A stretch of 64,000 nucleotides of DNA from Kocuria sp. TGY1127_2 (GCF_013394385.1 NZ_AP022834.1:1550001-1614000); one strand, 5' to 3'; shown: positions 26,035-34,605, counted from the stretch's first letter. Notes: generated by a model not told the origin, from the sequence alone. A program made the numbers and translations.

Positions 26035-27603
26035 GTGACTTCCAGATACCGGGTCCACGGTGACCTGCACAAGGCCGAAAACGCCGATGGCCAGCCAGCA
26101 TATTGGGTCCTCGTGTCCGAGTCAGGAAAAATCCAGAGACTCGGGTACGACATCGGATATCTCATTCAACACCTGACGGCTGGCCCAGAGGAGTTTCCCC
26201 TCGACGCGAGATGGGATGAAGCCACCGTTCGGGCCTCCACTGAGAAATTGGAAAGGCTCGGCCTGATCGTCCCGGCTTCACAACCGGCACCGGGCGATCG
26301 CCCCGGTCGGGTGCGTCGCCTTCCTGGTTTCCGAATTCAGCTCCGTGTCATCCTCAATAGCCATCGCCTGGTCGGCCCCCTCGCAGTTAAATTGCGTCGA
26401 TTACCAGGTCGTTTCTACTTCGGTTGCGCCTTGTTCCTGATGGTCGCCGGTTTGATCGCACAGTTCGTCGTAGCACGCAGAACGTTCGACTTCGTTACCC
26501 AACAGACCGGCCCATCGCAGGTCATCGGCATTCTCGCCAGTCTTCTCGTCATCAATGTTCTCCACGAATGCGGGCACGCGCTCACACTGGCGTGGCAAGG
26601 AGGAAAGCCACGTTCCATGGGTTTTCTCCTGATCTACCTGATGCCCGCCTTCTATTGCGACGTATCCGCAGCCTGGGCTCTTCCGCGCCGCAGATCACGC
26701 GTATGGGTTGCCGCCGCCGGACCGCTCACGCAGGCCTCCCTCGCCGGAATCTTCAGTGTGCTGGGAGCCGCATTGAGCTCACACAGTGGAGCTGTTCTCT
26801 CCACCATTGGCATCGCCGCTTTTTTCCAGGCGATGGTCAATTGCTACCCCTTCCTGAAATTCGACGGGTATGTGGCCATCATTTCCGGTTTGGACCTTCC
26901 GTTTCTTCACCAGCGTTCCATGACCGCGTTCTCATCGACCTTGGGAACGCTCCTGTTCGGAGCCCGAGGGAAAGCACCATCGCACCAACCTCGCCTGGTC
27001 GCGTTCGGCGCCGCCTGCATCATTTCCATCTTTGCGGCTCTCACCTTCGCCGTACTGTACATTTCTTCCCTTTTCGCCTCGTTGCCCCTCGCGCAGGGCT
27101 TGATCCTCTTGATGTATATCTTCTGGGTCCTATCCGTGATCGTTGGGTGGGCCCGACGCGAACTCGTAGCGGCTCACCGGCGCGGTTCTGTTCTGACCCG
27201 ACGGCTTGCCGGTCTTGTAGTCGTCGTTGCCGGAGTCTGCGCAATGGCTTGGATTCCGACACCTCAGCACGACGCAGCCATATGGTGGTCCGAGGGCAAC
27301 ACCGTTCATCTCAGTGGGAGCGCCATCGGGGAACCTCCCGTGGTGGCCGACCGTACCTACCGTTTGCGAAGCAATGGACTGCTGCCCAAGCACTGTGCGG
27401 AGATCCAAGGATCTTTCGAGAAATCCGGCCAGATCGATTTCACGTCCGCATTCGTCGTCCCCCTCCCGGTCCAGAGCCCCGGGTCTGTCGCCGAGACGCC
27501 CACCTCGCCTACGGCGCTGAGCGGTTGCACCGGAGGTACTGCCACCACCCTGAAGGGAAACACCCCGTTGTGGGCCCACGTCGCGAATTACTTCAGTGGG
27601 TAG
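26035..27603 (+). CDS. daptide intramembrane metalloprotease (M50 family, MpaP-like)
   Basis: 522-aa membrane protease. The first 100 residues are soluble with a PqqD-like winged-helix look (SESGKIQRLGYDIGYLIQHLTAG ... KLERLGLIVP). The M50 core follows, with the zinc motif HECGH at residues 177-181 inside a membrane helix and the third ligand Asp277 in FLKFDGY. Several further helices run to about residue 440, with an extracytoplasmic tail holding paired Cys. I chose the GTG at 26035 because AGGAG lies 9 bases upstream; an ATG at 25978 falls in the hairpin region and lacks a site. In daptide clusters this enzyme is expected to cut the leader and help release the peptide across the membrane. 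Confidence 0.88.
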   Translation: MTSRYRVHGDLHKAENADGQPAYWVLVSESGKIQRLGYDIGYLIQHLTAGPEEFPLDARWDEATVRASTEKLERLGLIVPASQPAPGDRPGRVRRLPGFRIQLRVILNSHRLVGPLAVKLRRLPGRFYFGCALFLMVAGLIAQFVVARRTFDFVTQQTGPSQVIGILASLLVINVLHECGHALTLAWQGGKPRSMGFLLIYLMPAFYCDVSAAWALPRRRSRVWVAAAGPLTQASLAGIFSVLGAALSSHSGAVLSTIGIAAFFQAMVNCYPFLKFDGYVAIISGLDLPFLHQRSMTAFSSTLGTLLFGARGKAPSHQPRLVAFGAACIISIFAALTFAVLYISSLFASLPLAQGLILLMYIFWVLSVIVGWARRELVAAHRRGSVLTRRLAGLVVVVAGVCAMAWIPTPQHDAAIWWSEGNTVHLSGSAIGEPPVVADRTYRLRSNGLLPKHCAEIQGSFEKSGQIDFTSAFVVPLPVQSPGSVAETPTSPTALSGCTGGTATTLKGNTPLWAHVANYFSG

Positions 27604-27612
27604 GCGGAAACC

Positions 27613-28608
27613 ATGTTCGTTCCCGATGTCGTGGTCGTCATCCCTACCTATCGGCGAGGTGACGCCCTAGCAAAAACGCTCGCCTCCGTGGCGGCCCAAT
27701 CATACGAGCGCTTCACGGCGAAGGTAGTCAGTGATGGGCCCCCAGATGAGGCGTTCCAGGTCATCGCCGCGAACATGGCAGACGACGATCGCTTCGAATT
27801 CATGGTTGCACCGAGGAAAGGCAGTGCAGGGCTCACGCGGCAATACGGGATTGATCGCAGCGTCGCTGCCTCGATTGCGTTGCTGGATCACGACGACACC
27901 TTCCATGAAGACTGGCTGGCAGCCGGGTTGGAGAGACTCGAGAAGACAAACTGTTCGTGGGTCGTGGCCAGCGCGGTATACGATCGGGGGCTAACTACGG
28001 AGCCGCCAGGTATCCCCCTTCACCAGATCACCTGGTCACCCTCGTTACAAACCCTCAATCCTCTTTTCGAACCCAGCCGAGTGATTCTCACCCGCGACGC
28101 CGCGAACATCACCGGGCCGTGGAGCGACAAGCCGTGGGGCCTCGAAGACTGGGACTACTGGTGGAGGATGACGCATCAAGGGTTTGTCCCGGAATTTCTC
28201 AGTGCAACGCCGAATACTTTGACTCTCCACGACGAGCAGCGCAGGCATAGCGTAGTTCCCCGATACTTCGCACCGGTAGTTCGCGGAAAAGACAAGAAAT
28301 GTCTACAAGACATCCAAGAAAAATATCGTGATCCTTCCGAGTGGGAGGCCGTGAAAAACATCTTCTATCAACACGTGGCAGTCATGATGGCCTACCCGTC
28401 CGCGCAGAAATTGTCGGAGCTGGACCCCATGCAATTGCCCCGGCCGGTCATGTCGAGAGACCATACCGGCTGGTTTCTCGGCATACCGGTACCCGTGCTT
28501 TCGAGACACCACGCCCACGAAATTTCCACGGTTTTACGGACTGATTGTGGCATGGCCGAACTCCTCGAGCCACCGGGGACTGTTGATGCCAATCAGACGA
28601 CTCGATAG
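27613..28608 (+). CDS. family 2 glycosyltransferase inside the daptide cluster
   Basis: 331-aa soluble GT-A glycosyltransferase with no membrane helices. The N-terminus VVVVIPTYRRGDALAKTLASV is the nucleotide-sugar Rossmann start. The DXD-type metal motif is DHDD at residues 92-95, and GLEDWDYWWRM (Glu178/Asp179) matches the ED catalytic/acceptor region of GT2 enzymes. It starts 9 bases after the protease stop on the same strand, within what looks like one transcript. GT2 enzymes move a sugar from an NDP-sugar to an acceptor. I do not recall one in described daptide clusters, so it may glycosylate the peptide (Ser, Thr or Tyr in the cores, or the new amino terminus), or it may be an unrelated passenger. 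Confidence 0.85.
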   Translation: MFVPDVVVVIPTYRRGDALAKTLASVAAQSYERFTAKVVSDGPPDEAFQVIAANMADDDRFEFMVAPRKGSAGLTRQYGIDRSVAASIALLDHDDTFHEDWLAAGLERLEKTNCSWVVASAVYDRGLTTEPPGIPLHQITWSPSLQTLNPLFEPSRVILTRDAANITGPWSDKPWGLEDWDYWWRMTHQGFVPEFLSATPNTLTLHDEQRRHSVVPRYFAPVVRGKDKKCLQDIQEKYRDPSEWEAVKNIFYQHVAVMMAYPSAQKLSELDPMQLPRPVMSRDHTGWFLGIPVPVLSRHHAHEISTVLRTDCGMAELLEPPGTVDANQTTR

Positions 28609-28652
28609 GCTTTGTCCGAGGTAAAAACCAAGAATTGTCCACGGAGGACTGC

Positions 28653-28835
28653 ATGAAATTCACTCAGAACACGGGAGCAATCAGCGCGGTATTCATCGCT
28701 ATGGCTTTCATCGCCGCGATTATCGTAGTTTTTTCGGCATCGACTGACGCCGTGGTGGCCCCGCTCATTGCGCTTGCCGCGGTGATCGTCGTCGGTCTAG
28801 GAATAGTCTGGTACCTGGCTCACCGCCCCTCCTGA
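28653..28835 (+). CDS. small two-helix membrane protein of the daptide cluster
   Basis: 60-aa protein starting at ATG 28653 (GGAGG six bases upstream), MKFTQNTGAISAVFIAMAFI. Two hydrophobic helices (about residues 9-30 and 34-55) are joined by a short turn, with a basic C-terminus (AHRPS). Small two-helix membrane proteins next to membrane-active peptides often give self-protection or help export; either is inference. No ABC transporter is present in the cluster, so this could also be part of an export route with the M50 protease. Confidence 0.7.
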   Translation: MKFTQNTGAISAVFIAMAFIAAIIVVFSASTDAVVAPLIALAAVIVVGLGIVWYLAHRPS

Positions 28836-29276
28836 TCGAGGGCCCCACACCTGACTCTTTCGAACCGGTCCAGGAACGTCGCACGGCAAGGCCATCAATC
28901 CTGGTCACATCGTGTGAACATGGCGCCAAAGCTGATCGGGAACGCCACGCGTCACCGCGAGCACGTGCCCCTGAGGACAGGCCGGATGTGCCGAAGCGAC
29001 GGACCTCCATTCACCACAGGCGCAGTCTCCTCCCCCATACAATCCAGAGCCTCCACAAGGCTCAATGAGATGACCGCCTGACGTACGCCAATTCATAAGA
29101 AGCCCGTTTTCAACCTGCCGTATTCGGGCAGCGCACCGCGATCAACTGAGCAACCGAGTATGCCAATCCTCCAGCCACAGATCTGAATACCGGAGGCTTT
29201 TAAGAGGCTCATTCCCTTATTCGGCCCTCAGGGTCATGGCAGAATTCGTGTACCCATTGTTATTGCTGAAGGAACC
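28836..29276. other. intergenic region inside the daptide cluster
   Basis: 441 bases between the small membrane protein and the MpaC-like gene. I looked for further LESLEAP-type precursors on both strands and found none. The A/T-richer end (29190-29270) probably holds a second promoter for the modification enzymes; GAAGGA precedes the ATG at 29277. One short minus-strand frame (28905-29096) is listed separately. Confidence 0.55.
28905..29096 (-). CDS. doubtful small Cys-rich frame opposite the daptide genes
   Basis: 63 codons on the opposite strand with four cysteines and histidines in a zinc-ribbon-like spacing (CGGSGLYGGGDCACGEW ... HPACPQGH). The composition is protein-like, but there is no good ribosome site before the ATG and I recognise no family. 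It could be a real small zinc protein, a remnant, or chance. Confidence 0.22.
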   Translation of the reverse strand: MNWRTSGGHLIEPCGGSGLYGGGDCACGEWRSVASAHPACPQGHVLAVTRGVPDQLWRHVHTM

Positions 29277-30014
29277 ATGAATACCGAACAATATCTCCTC
29301 GAATTCTTCAAGGGCGTCGATCTGTTGGGCGGCTCAAGCGGAAGGGTCACAATCGACCTCCGCGATAAGGACCCCCACATCACGCTGATCTCCTCCGATG
29401 GTGAGTCCAATATCTTCCCCCTCGAAGCCGAAGATGGACTGGAGACTGCGGCCGAAGTTGCGATCGGTGGGGAACTGCTCGTGCAACTGGAGAACTACTC
29501 AGGGGCCGAATTCATCCCGATTGTAGGCCCCACTATTCTGCGCGTCCTCGACGGGGATGACGCCGCAGAGTTTCTGGAACACCTGCAAGAATTCAAGGAA
29601 TCGGGGAGCATTCCGGAACTTTTGGCAAATCCTCTCGTCCAAGTCGCCGACCAATGCGGTCTCGGAAGAGGTGACTGCGGCGGGACGAGTCGTCGGGACA
29701 TCACCGCCGAAGACGGCACGCAGCGCACGACACCAGTCGGGCCTCCGTTTGATGCGGCAAAAGAGTGCACGTGGAATTGTTCTCCAGATCAGGAAATGAC
29801 CCGAGAGCTGATCCACGCGGGCGCTGCCCGGTTCCTCGAAATCGTTGACGTTCGCCGTGCGCTCGGTGCTCAGACCCGCAGCGATATAGAGATGAGGGCC
29901 GCCGATGGTGACTATCTCAACGGTTCGGAGGGGTCCGCCATTCCTTTTCTGGTTGACGGAAAAACCATATCCGTGGACCCTCGCACAGGGAAGGTGTCTC
30001 GTGAAAACTCGTGA
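29277..30014 (+). CDS. probable daptide recognition/partner protein (MpaC-like)
   Basis: 245-aa protein without membrane helices or an obvious enzyme motif. The acidic N-terminal half (VTIDLRDKDPHITLISSDGESNIFPLE) is followed by a helical middle with four cysteines in two pairs (Cys127/Cys134 in DQCGLGRGDCGG and Cys164/Cys168 in ECTWNC), which may bind zinc or form disulfides. Daptide clusters contain one protein with a RiPP recognition element that binds the leader and guides the enzymes. This gene is placed directly before the methyltransferase and is the only candidate here, so I assign it by position and elimination. That call is tentative. Confidence 0.55.
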   Translation: MNTEQYLLEFFKGVDLLGGSSGRVTIDLRDKDPHITLISSDGESNIFPLEAEDGLETAAEVAIGGELLVQLENYSGAEFIPIVGPTILRVLDGDDAAEFLEHLQEFKESGSIPELLANPLVQVADQCGLGRGDCGGTSRRDITAEDGTQRTTPVGPPFDAAKECTWNCSPDQEMTRELIHAGAARFLEIVDVRRALGAQTRSDIEMRAADGDYLNGSEGSAIPFLVDGKTISVDPRTGKVSRENS

Positions 30015-30059
30015 TGTCCCGGTCGGTTCCGAAGAGCCGGCGACACCCAGGAGAGCACA

Positions 30060-30818
30060 GTGATCACCGATTTCTTGCGTGACCGTGGTTTCAGATTCGA
30101 CGAAATGTACGGGCCCATGGGTGCGGCTATTTACGCCGCCATGACTCGGGAAGATCACGCCGAACCATCCGCGATTCTGAAGTTGTTGGGAAGCAACCAC
30201 AGAATCCTCGAGCTCGCATCCGGGGACGGCCGTGTGACTCTCCCTCTCCTTGCACGAGGTCACCGGGTGACGGCGCTCGACAACTCTGCAGAGATGCTCC
30301 GTCTCCTGACCGGTAAATTGTCTGGCAAAGCCAGGCTCGCCGCGAGACTGACAGTCCAAGAAGCCGACATTCTTCACGATCCCATACCGGGAGCTGACTT
30401 CGACGCAGCCCTCATAGCCGCATCGACCATCACTCTCTTCTCCCGTGAACAGCGGATCAACCTCATGCGGCGAATGCGGGAGGCGACCACAGCGGGCGGA
30501 AAAGTCATAGTCACGCAATTCAGCCCCATGGGCGAGGGACGCCACGATTCCCTGATCCTGTTGCCCGAGATCGATACGGTGGCTACGTTCAGCGTTGAGG
30601 CCGATCCAGACCAGCGTAAGCGGGACGTCCTCATCATCCCCCACACTTTCCAGGGCGAGGCCGTATCAAAAGTGGCCCTCACCCACTCCGTAGCCGTGCT
30701 TTCGCCGGATGAAGCAATCGAGGAAATGCGGGAAGCGGGATTCACCGATATTCATCGTCATCCCGTGGCAGATTCCGGGCCCTTCGGGCATACCACCATC
30801 ATGGAAGGAGAAGCCTAA
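30060..30818 (+). CDS. daptide SAM-dependent N-methyltransferase (MpaM-like)
   Basis: 252-aa class I methyltransferase. Motif I is ILELASGDGRVTLPLLARG, with the acidic loop VTALDNSAEMLRLL after it and ADFDAALIAASTITLF at motif IV. The start is GTG 30060 with AGGAGAG upstream. The stop is immediately followed by the ATG of the aminotransferase (TAAATG), so the two are coupled. In daptides the matching enzyme dimethylates the new C-terminal amine made by the aminotransferase, giving an N,N-dimethyl-1,2-propanediamine end. The pathway step is inferred from the gene set; the methyltransferase fold is clear. Confidence 0.88.
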   Translation: MITDFLRDRGFRFDEMYGPMGAAIYAAMTREDHAEPSAILKLLGSNHRILELASGDGRVTLPLLARGHRVTALDNSAEMLRLLTGKLSGKARLAARLTVQEADILHDPIPGADFDAALIAASTITLFSREQRINLMRRMREATTAGGKVIVTQFSPMGEGRHDSLILLPEIDTVATFSVEADPDQRKRDVLIIPHTFQGEAVSKVALTHSVAVLSPDEAIEEMREAGFTDIHRHPVADSGPFGHTTIMEGEA

Positions 30819-32054
30819 ATGACCCGCCAGACCAATCCCTCATGGCCAGGGCTCACGACATACGGCGACGTCATGGACGATTCCAAGGTCGCGGTTCGTG
30901 CACGCGGCAATCGGATCACATTCGCCGATGGCAAGGAAAGAATCTGCGCCACCAGTGGTCTGTGGAACGTGAACTTCGGCTACTCCCGTGAAGATTACAC
31001 TCACGCAATAGCGGAGGCGTCCGGACAGCTTTCTTTCTACCCTTGCTTCCGTTATTCCTCGGAGTTCGCCGAGAAGGCCTCGGCCGCCCTGCTCCGAACG
31101 CTCGGAACAACGTGGAAGCGAGTGGTTTGGACGACAGGTGGTTCCTCGAGTGTCGAAGCGGCCATCAAAATTGCTCGCGTCTACTCCCTGCTGAAGGAGG
31201 AGCCGGCACGTCGAAAAATTGCCTCGGTGGGGAATGCATTCCATGGAATCTCCATTGGCACAATGTCCGTCACGGATGAAGACATCGACAAGCGTTTCTA
31301 CGGAGTGTCACTGTCCGACCACCTCAAAGTCGAGCTCGACGATCCGGACCTTCTGAATCGGTTGGAACGACAAATCCCTCGGATCGCGGCCGTGCTAGTG
31401 GAACCCGTCACGGGCACCGGAACCGTTCCCCTCTCATCGACTGCCTTGGATAATCTGAGCCAGCTTCAGAAAATGGGCGTCCTGGTCATCGCCGACGAAG
31501 TCGCCACGGGCTTCGGCAGGGTCTCGAACGTGCTGGCCTCCGACGAATGGGGATTTCGGCCCGACCTCCTCGCGGTATCGAAGGCGCTGACCAACGGGGC
31601 CGTCCCCGGTGGCGCCGTGGTTCTGGGAGAGACCGTGGACGCTTGCTATTCCGATCACCCGCAGGTCGGTATCTGGCACGCGGAAACCGGCGCCGGACAT
31701 CCGCTCGTTGGGGCAGCCGTCGCAGTGACAGCATCTATTTTTGACAACGACCACGAGCTCAAAGAACACGAGAACGTCAGACGCGAGACCACGGAGTTGA
31801 GCCGGTCAATTGTAGAAGACGTCCCCGGCCTGGAAAGTGTCGGCTCGGGGGCTTTTCAGACGATCCAGTACTCCCCCGACTCGAACAGATCCATCGATGT
31901 TGCCGGGCTAGTAGATGAAATCAGGCAGAACGGGGTCGTCGTTCATCCTTCGGTCCGGGGTGTGCAAATCGTTCCACCCCTGATTTCGCCGGTTGAAGAC
32001 CTCGAAAGGATCTTTGAGGTCACCCTGTCGGCGATGACGACGCATCGGACGTGA
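30819..32054 (+). CDS. daptide class III aminotransferase (MpaD-like)
   Basis: 411-aa PLP enzyme of the class III (ornithine/omega-amino acid) family. Visible are TTGGSSSVEAAIKIAR (phosphate-binding region), ADEVATGFGR with Asp226 that holds the pyridine nitrogen, and the Schiff-base Lys255 in VSKALTNGAVPGGAVV. Length and domain order are normal for the family. It begins directly after the methyltransferase stop, and its own stop overlaps the GTG start of the dehydrogenase-like gene by 4 bases. Expected role: to transaminate the C-terminal ketone left after oxidative decarboxylation of the precursor Thr. Confidence 0.9.
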   Translation: MTRQTNPSWPGLTTYGDVMDDSKVAVRARGNRITFADGKERICATSGLWNVNFGYSREDYTHAIAEASGQLSFYPCFRYSSEFAEKASAALLRTLGTTWKRVVWTTGGSSSVEAAIKIARVYSLLKEEPARRKIASVGNAFHGISIGTMSVTDEDIDKRFYGVSLSDHLKVELDDPDLLNRLERQIPRIAAVLVEPVTGTGTVPLSSTALDNLSQLQKMGVLVIADEVATGFGRVSNVLASDEWGFRPDLLAVSKALTNGAVPGGAVVLGETVDACYSDHPQVGIWHAETGAGHPLVGAAVAVTASIFDNDHELKEHENVRRETTELSRSIVEDVPGLESVGSGAFQTIQYSPDSNRSIDVAGLVDEIRQNGVVVHPSVRGVQIVPPLISPVEDLERIFEVTLSAMTTHRT

Positions 32055-33136
32055 ACTCGCGCGAACGGGGCGTTATTCTGGCGGACACCCACCTGCTCAA
32101 TACGAATCCCTACGCTCAGGAAATCGCCGAGAAGTATCCGGCAGTTCGGCTCATCGGCCCGGAGAGCGCCTTGGACGAAACGATCAATGCGCTGCGAGGA
32201 GACGCCTTGCAGGGGGCCCTCCCGATAACAGCCATGGGCGGCGGGGCCGTGATGGATCACGCCAAGTTGGCGTGTGCTGTGATGAACGGCAATATTTCGA
32301 TTCGAGCGCTCAATTCCTCCGCGCGTTCGCCCCTCTTGTTCGCGAAAGCCACGAATGACAGGATGCGTGCACGTCTGTGTTTGCTTCCGAGCACGATCGG
32401 CACCGGTTCTCACGCCAGCACAGTCGCTGTCCATCGGTCCGACTCCGGACGCAAGAAGCTGATCATCGGTGATTCACTCAAAGCTTCAACGTACGAAACG
32501 GTCCCTGAGCTTTTCCGTAGCCTGCCGTTGCGGATACTTTCGGACGGGATTCGGGAGATCTTCTATAGACTCGTCGGGCCACTCACTATGGAGAGGACTG
32601 AACCGACGCCCTTTGAGTCTCTGGTCCTTCACAAAACTATTGCCGTTGCCATGGGAGAAGATCCACGGAATGACCTGACGACGTGGCTTGAGCTCTCCGG
32701 CAAACTGCACCACCGCAATAATCGGTCTGTGACCGGATCCTTCGGCCACCGCATCTGGTATCTGGCACATGAGTTGTCCACGACGGCGGACACCACCAAA
32801 ATGCAGGCGACGGATTACCTCGTCCCGCGTCTCTGGGGGCGGCCCAACGGTGAGACCAACCGATTCGTCGACCCCGACGCCCTGGAAAACCTGAACCGGC
32901 ACATCCGCCACGCTCACAAAGACTTGGCGACCGGCAGCAACGAGATCGATAGCTCCGGGAACCCTCTTCTGACTATTGCTTCACGCCTCGGGGCAGACTC
33001 GTCAGGATGGCACCCTGCAGAAACTGATCTTCGACAAGCCTGTGGTACGTGTAGGAAACGTTGGGGAAGCATAGTCGCACCGGGCGAGGACTGGTCCACC
33101 GACCATCTGGCGGACATGCTCGTATCGCAGGAGTGA
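32051..33136 (+). CDS. daptide oxidative decarboxylase, iron-containing alcohol dehydrogenase-like (MpaB-like)
   Basis: 361-aa protein of the iron-dependent ADH fold. The NAD-binding motif GGGAVMDHAK (residues 63-72) and PSTIGTGSHAS (about 113-123, normally GTGSE) are present. At the metal site Asp165 is kept, but the His four residues later in ordinary family members is Glu169 (DGIRE); a His pair follows in GHRIWYLAH (233-240). Some ligands are thus altered, fitting a specialised rather than a general alcohol dehydrogenase. Expected role: NAD-dependent oxidation of the precursor C-terminal Thr hydroxyl with loss of the carboxylate. It is the last gene of the cluster; the next gene (pobA) begins 131 bases on. 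Confidence 0.82.
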   Translation: MNSRERGVILADTHLLNTNPYAQEIAEKYPAVRLIGPESALDETINALRGDALQGALPITAMGGGAVMDHAKLACAVMNGNISIRALNSSARSPLLFAKATNDRMRARLCLLPSTIGTGSHASTVAVHRSDSGRKKLIIGDSLKASTYETVPELFRSLPLRILSDGIREIFYRLVGPLTMERTEPTPFESLVLHKTIAVAMGEDPRNDLTTWLELSGKLHHRNNRSVTGSFGHRIWYLAHELSTTADTTKMQATDYLVPRLWGRPNGETNRFVDPDALENLNRHIRHAHKDLATGSNEIDSSGNPLLTIASRLGADSSGWHPAETDLRQACGTCRKRWGSIVAPGEDWSTDHLADMLVSQE

Positions 33137-33267
33137 GGCAACCCTGGCCGGTCCGTGGCCCGCGCCAACGACGCGACCTCTGCTCGAGCACATGTGCGAG
33201 ATGCGAACACTGGTTAGGGATTCGGGCCGACTCGGTGTGAGCTGGCACAAATTCAGGAGGGAAAGTC

Positions 33268-34467
33268 ATGAGTGATCGTTCGGTGGACGTGGCAATTATA
33301 GGGGCAGGCCCAGCAGGACTGATGCTCGCCCACCTATTGCGTCGCGAAGGATTGTCCACGGTCAACGTCGATTCCAGGTCAGAGGAGACAATCCACCGGA
33401 CCCACCGGGCAGGGATTCTTGAGCACGGTTCCGTCGAAATGCTTTCCCACGAGGACCTCGGCTCACGTGTTCTGACCGAGGGCCACAGGCATGACGGTAT
33501 CGATCTGCGCTTTGGCGGGCAATCCCATCGTGTGGATTTCCAAGCATTGGTGGGAGAATCGGTCTGGCTGTACCCGCAGAATGAGCTTTTCTACGACCTT
33601 TCGACGGCGGCCCATCGCCACGGGATGGACGTCCGCTATGACGTGACCGAGGCCCGGCCGGTGGACGTCGAGTCAGATCGTCCGGGGATATATTTCGTCG
33701 ACGACGGCGAAATTCCTCACGAGATTCGCTCACGCTACGTCGTCGGCGCGGACGGCTCCCGGTCGACGTGTCGCGCGTCGATTCCTGAAGATCTCCGACG
33801 CCATTACGTAAGTGAGTATCCGTTCGCGTGGTTCGGAATCCTTACCGAAGCTCCTCCGAGCGCCCCCGAACTCATTTATGCACGGTCTCCGCACGGTTTC
33901 GCGTTGATCTCACAACGCAGTGCCGATGTTCAGCGCATGTATTTTCAATGCGATCCTGAAACGGATCCGGATTCCTGGAGCGATGAGGATATTTGGGCCG
34001 AGCTTCAGAAGCGTGTAGACGGTCCGGATGGTCTGCGGTTGAAGACCGGTCCGATTTTCGACAAATCCGTGCTGAAATTCCGTTCCTTTGTGTGCGATCC
34101 CATGCACCACAAGCATCTTTTCCTCGCTGGCGACGCCGCCCACACCGTCCCGCCGACCGGAGCGAAGGGCCTCAATCTGGCGCTGGCCGACGTACGCGTA
34201 CTCGCTCCGGCCCTGGCCGTCGCGGTTCGTGACAAGGATGAGCGCCTGCTCGAGGAATACTCGGACACGGCCCTGGCCAGGGTCTGGAAGGCACAGAATT
34301 TCTCGTATTGGATGACTGGTATGTTGCACCAGGAGCCGGACGAGAATGAGTTCATTGCGGCTCGGCGATTGGGAGAGCTGCGCGCCGTTGTCGATTCACA
34401 GCACGGCAAGGCGTTCTTGGCCGAGCAGTACACCGGCTGGCCGGACACGCCGTCGTCCGCTATCTGA
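33268..34467 (+). CDS. pobA: 4-hydroxybenzoate 3-monooxygenase
   Basis: 399-aa flavoprotein hydroxylase that turns 4-hydroxybenzoate into protocatechuate using NAD(P)H and oxygen. It begins with VDVAIIGAGPAGLMLAHLLRREG (FAD Rossmann), has the PobA-like segment RTHRAGILEHGSVEML, VVGADGSRSTCR, and near the C-terminus LFLAGDAAHTVPPTGAKGLNLALADV. Length is the family norm (about 390-395). AGGAGGG lies before the ATG. No beta-ketoadipate genes are adjacent, so protocatechuate cleavage must be encoded elsewhere. A short palindrome GCACATGTGC at 33188-33197 lies upstream and may bind a regulator. Confidence 0.92.
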   Translation: MSDRSVDVAIIGAGPAGLMLAHLLRREGLSTVNVDSRSEETIHRTHRAGILEHGSVEMLSHEDLGSRVLTEGHRHDGIDLRFGGQSHRVDFQALVGESVWLYPQNELFYDLSTAAHRHGMDVRYDVTEARPVDVESDRPGIYFVDDGEIPHEIRSRYVVGADGSRSTCRASIPEDLRRHYVSEYPFAWFGILTEAPPSAPELIYARSPHGFALISQRSADVQRMYFQCDPETDPDSWSDEDIWAELQKRVDGPDGLRLKTGPIFDKSVLKFRSFVCDPMHHKHLFLAGDAAHTVPPTGAKGLNLALADVRVLAPALAVAVRDKDERLLEEYSDTALARVWKAQNFSYWMTGMLHQEPDENEFIAARRLGELRAVVDSQHGKAFLAEQYTGWPDTPSSAI

Positions 34468-34605
34468 TGGGCAGACAGCCATCATGGGGATCCCACCGCC
34501 CTTCTGAGTGGCGCAATATTGTGGTTTTGCTTCCGTCGGTCAAACACGAGGCATCGCAAGGCCGGCAGTCAGCCGATCTCGGCACACAGGACCTTGATCC
34601 CTGCG

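Noticed and set aside
29499-30644. 381-codon minus-strand frame opposite the MpaC-like and methyltransferase genes
   Set aside because: The plus-strand readings have a methyltransferase motif and coupled starts; the mirror frame has none.
33188-33197. GCACATGTGC palindrome as a PobR-type operator
   Set aside because: Short and common by chance; no regulator gene adjacent, so only mentioned under pobA.
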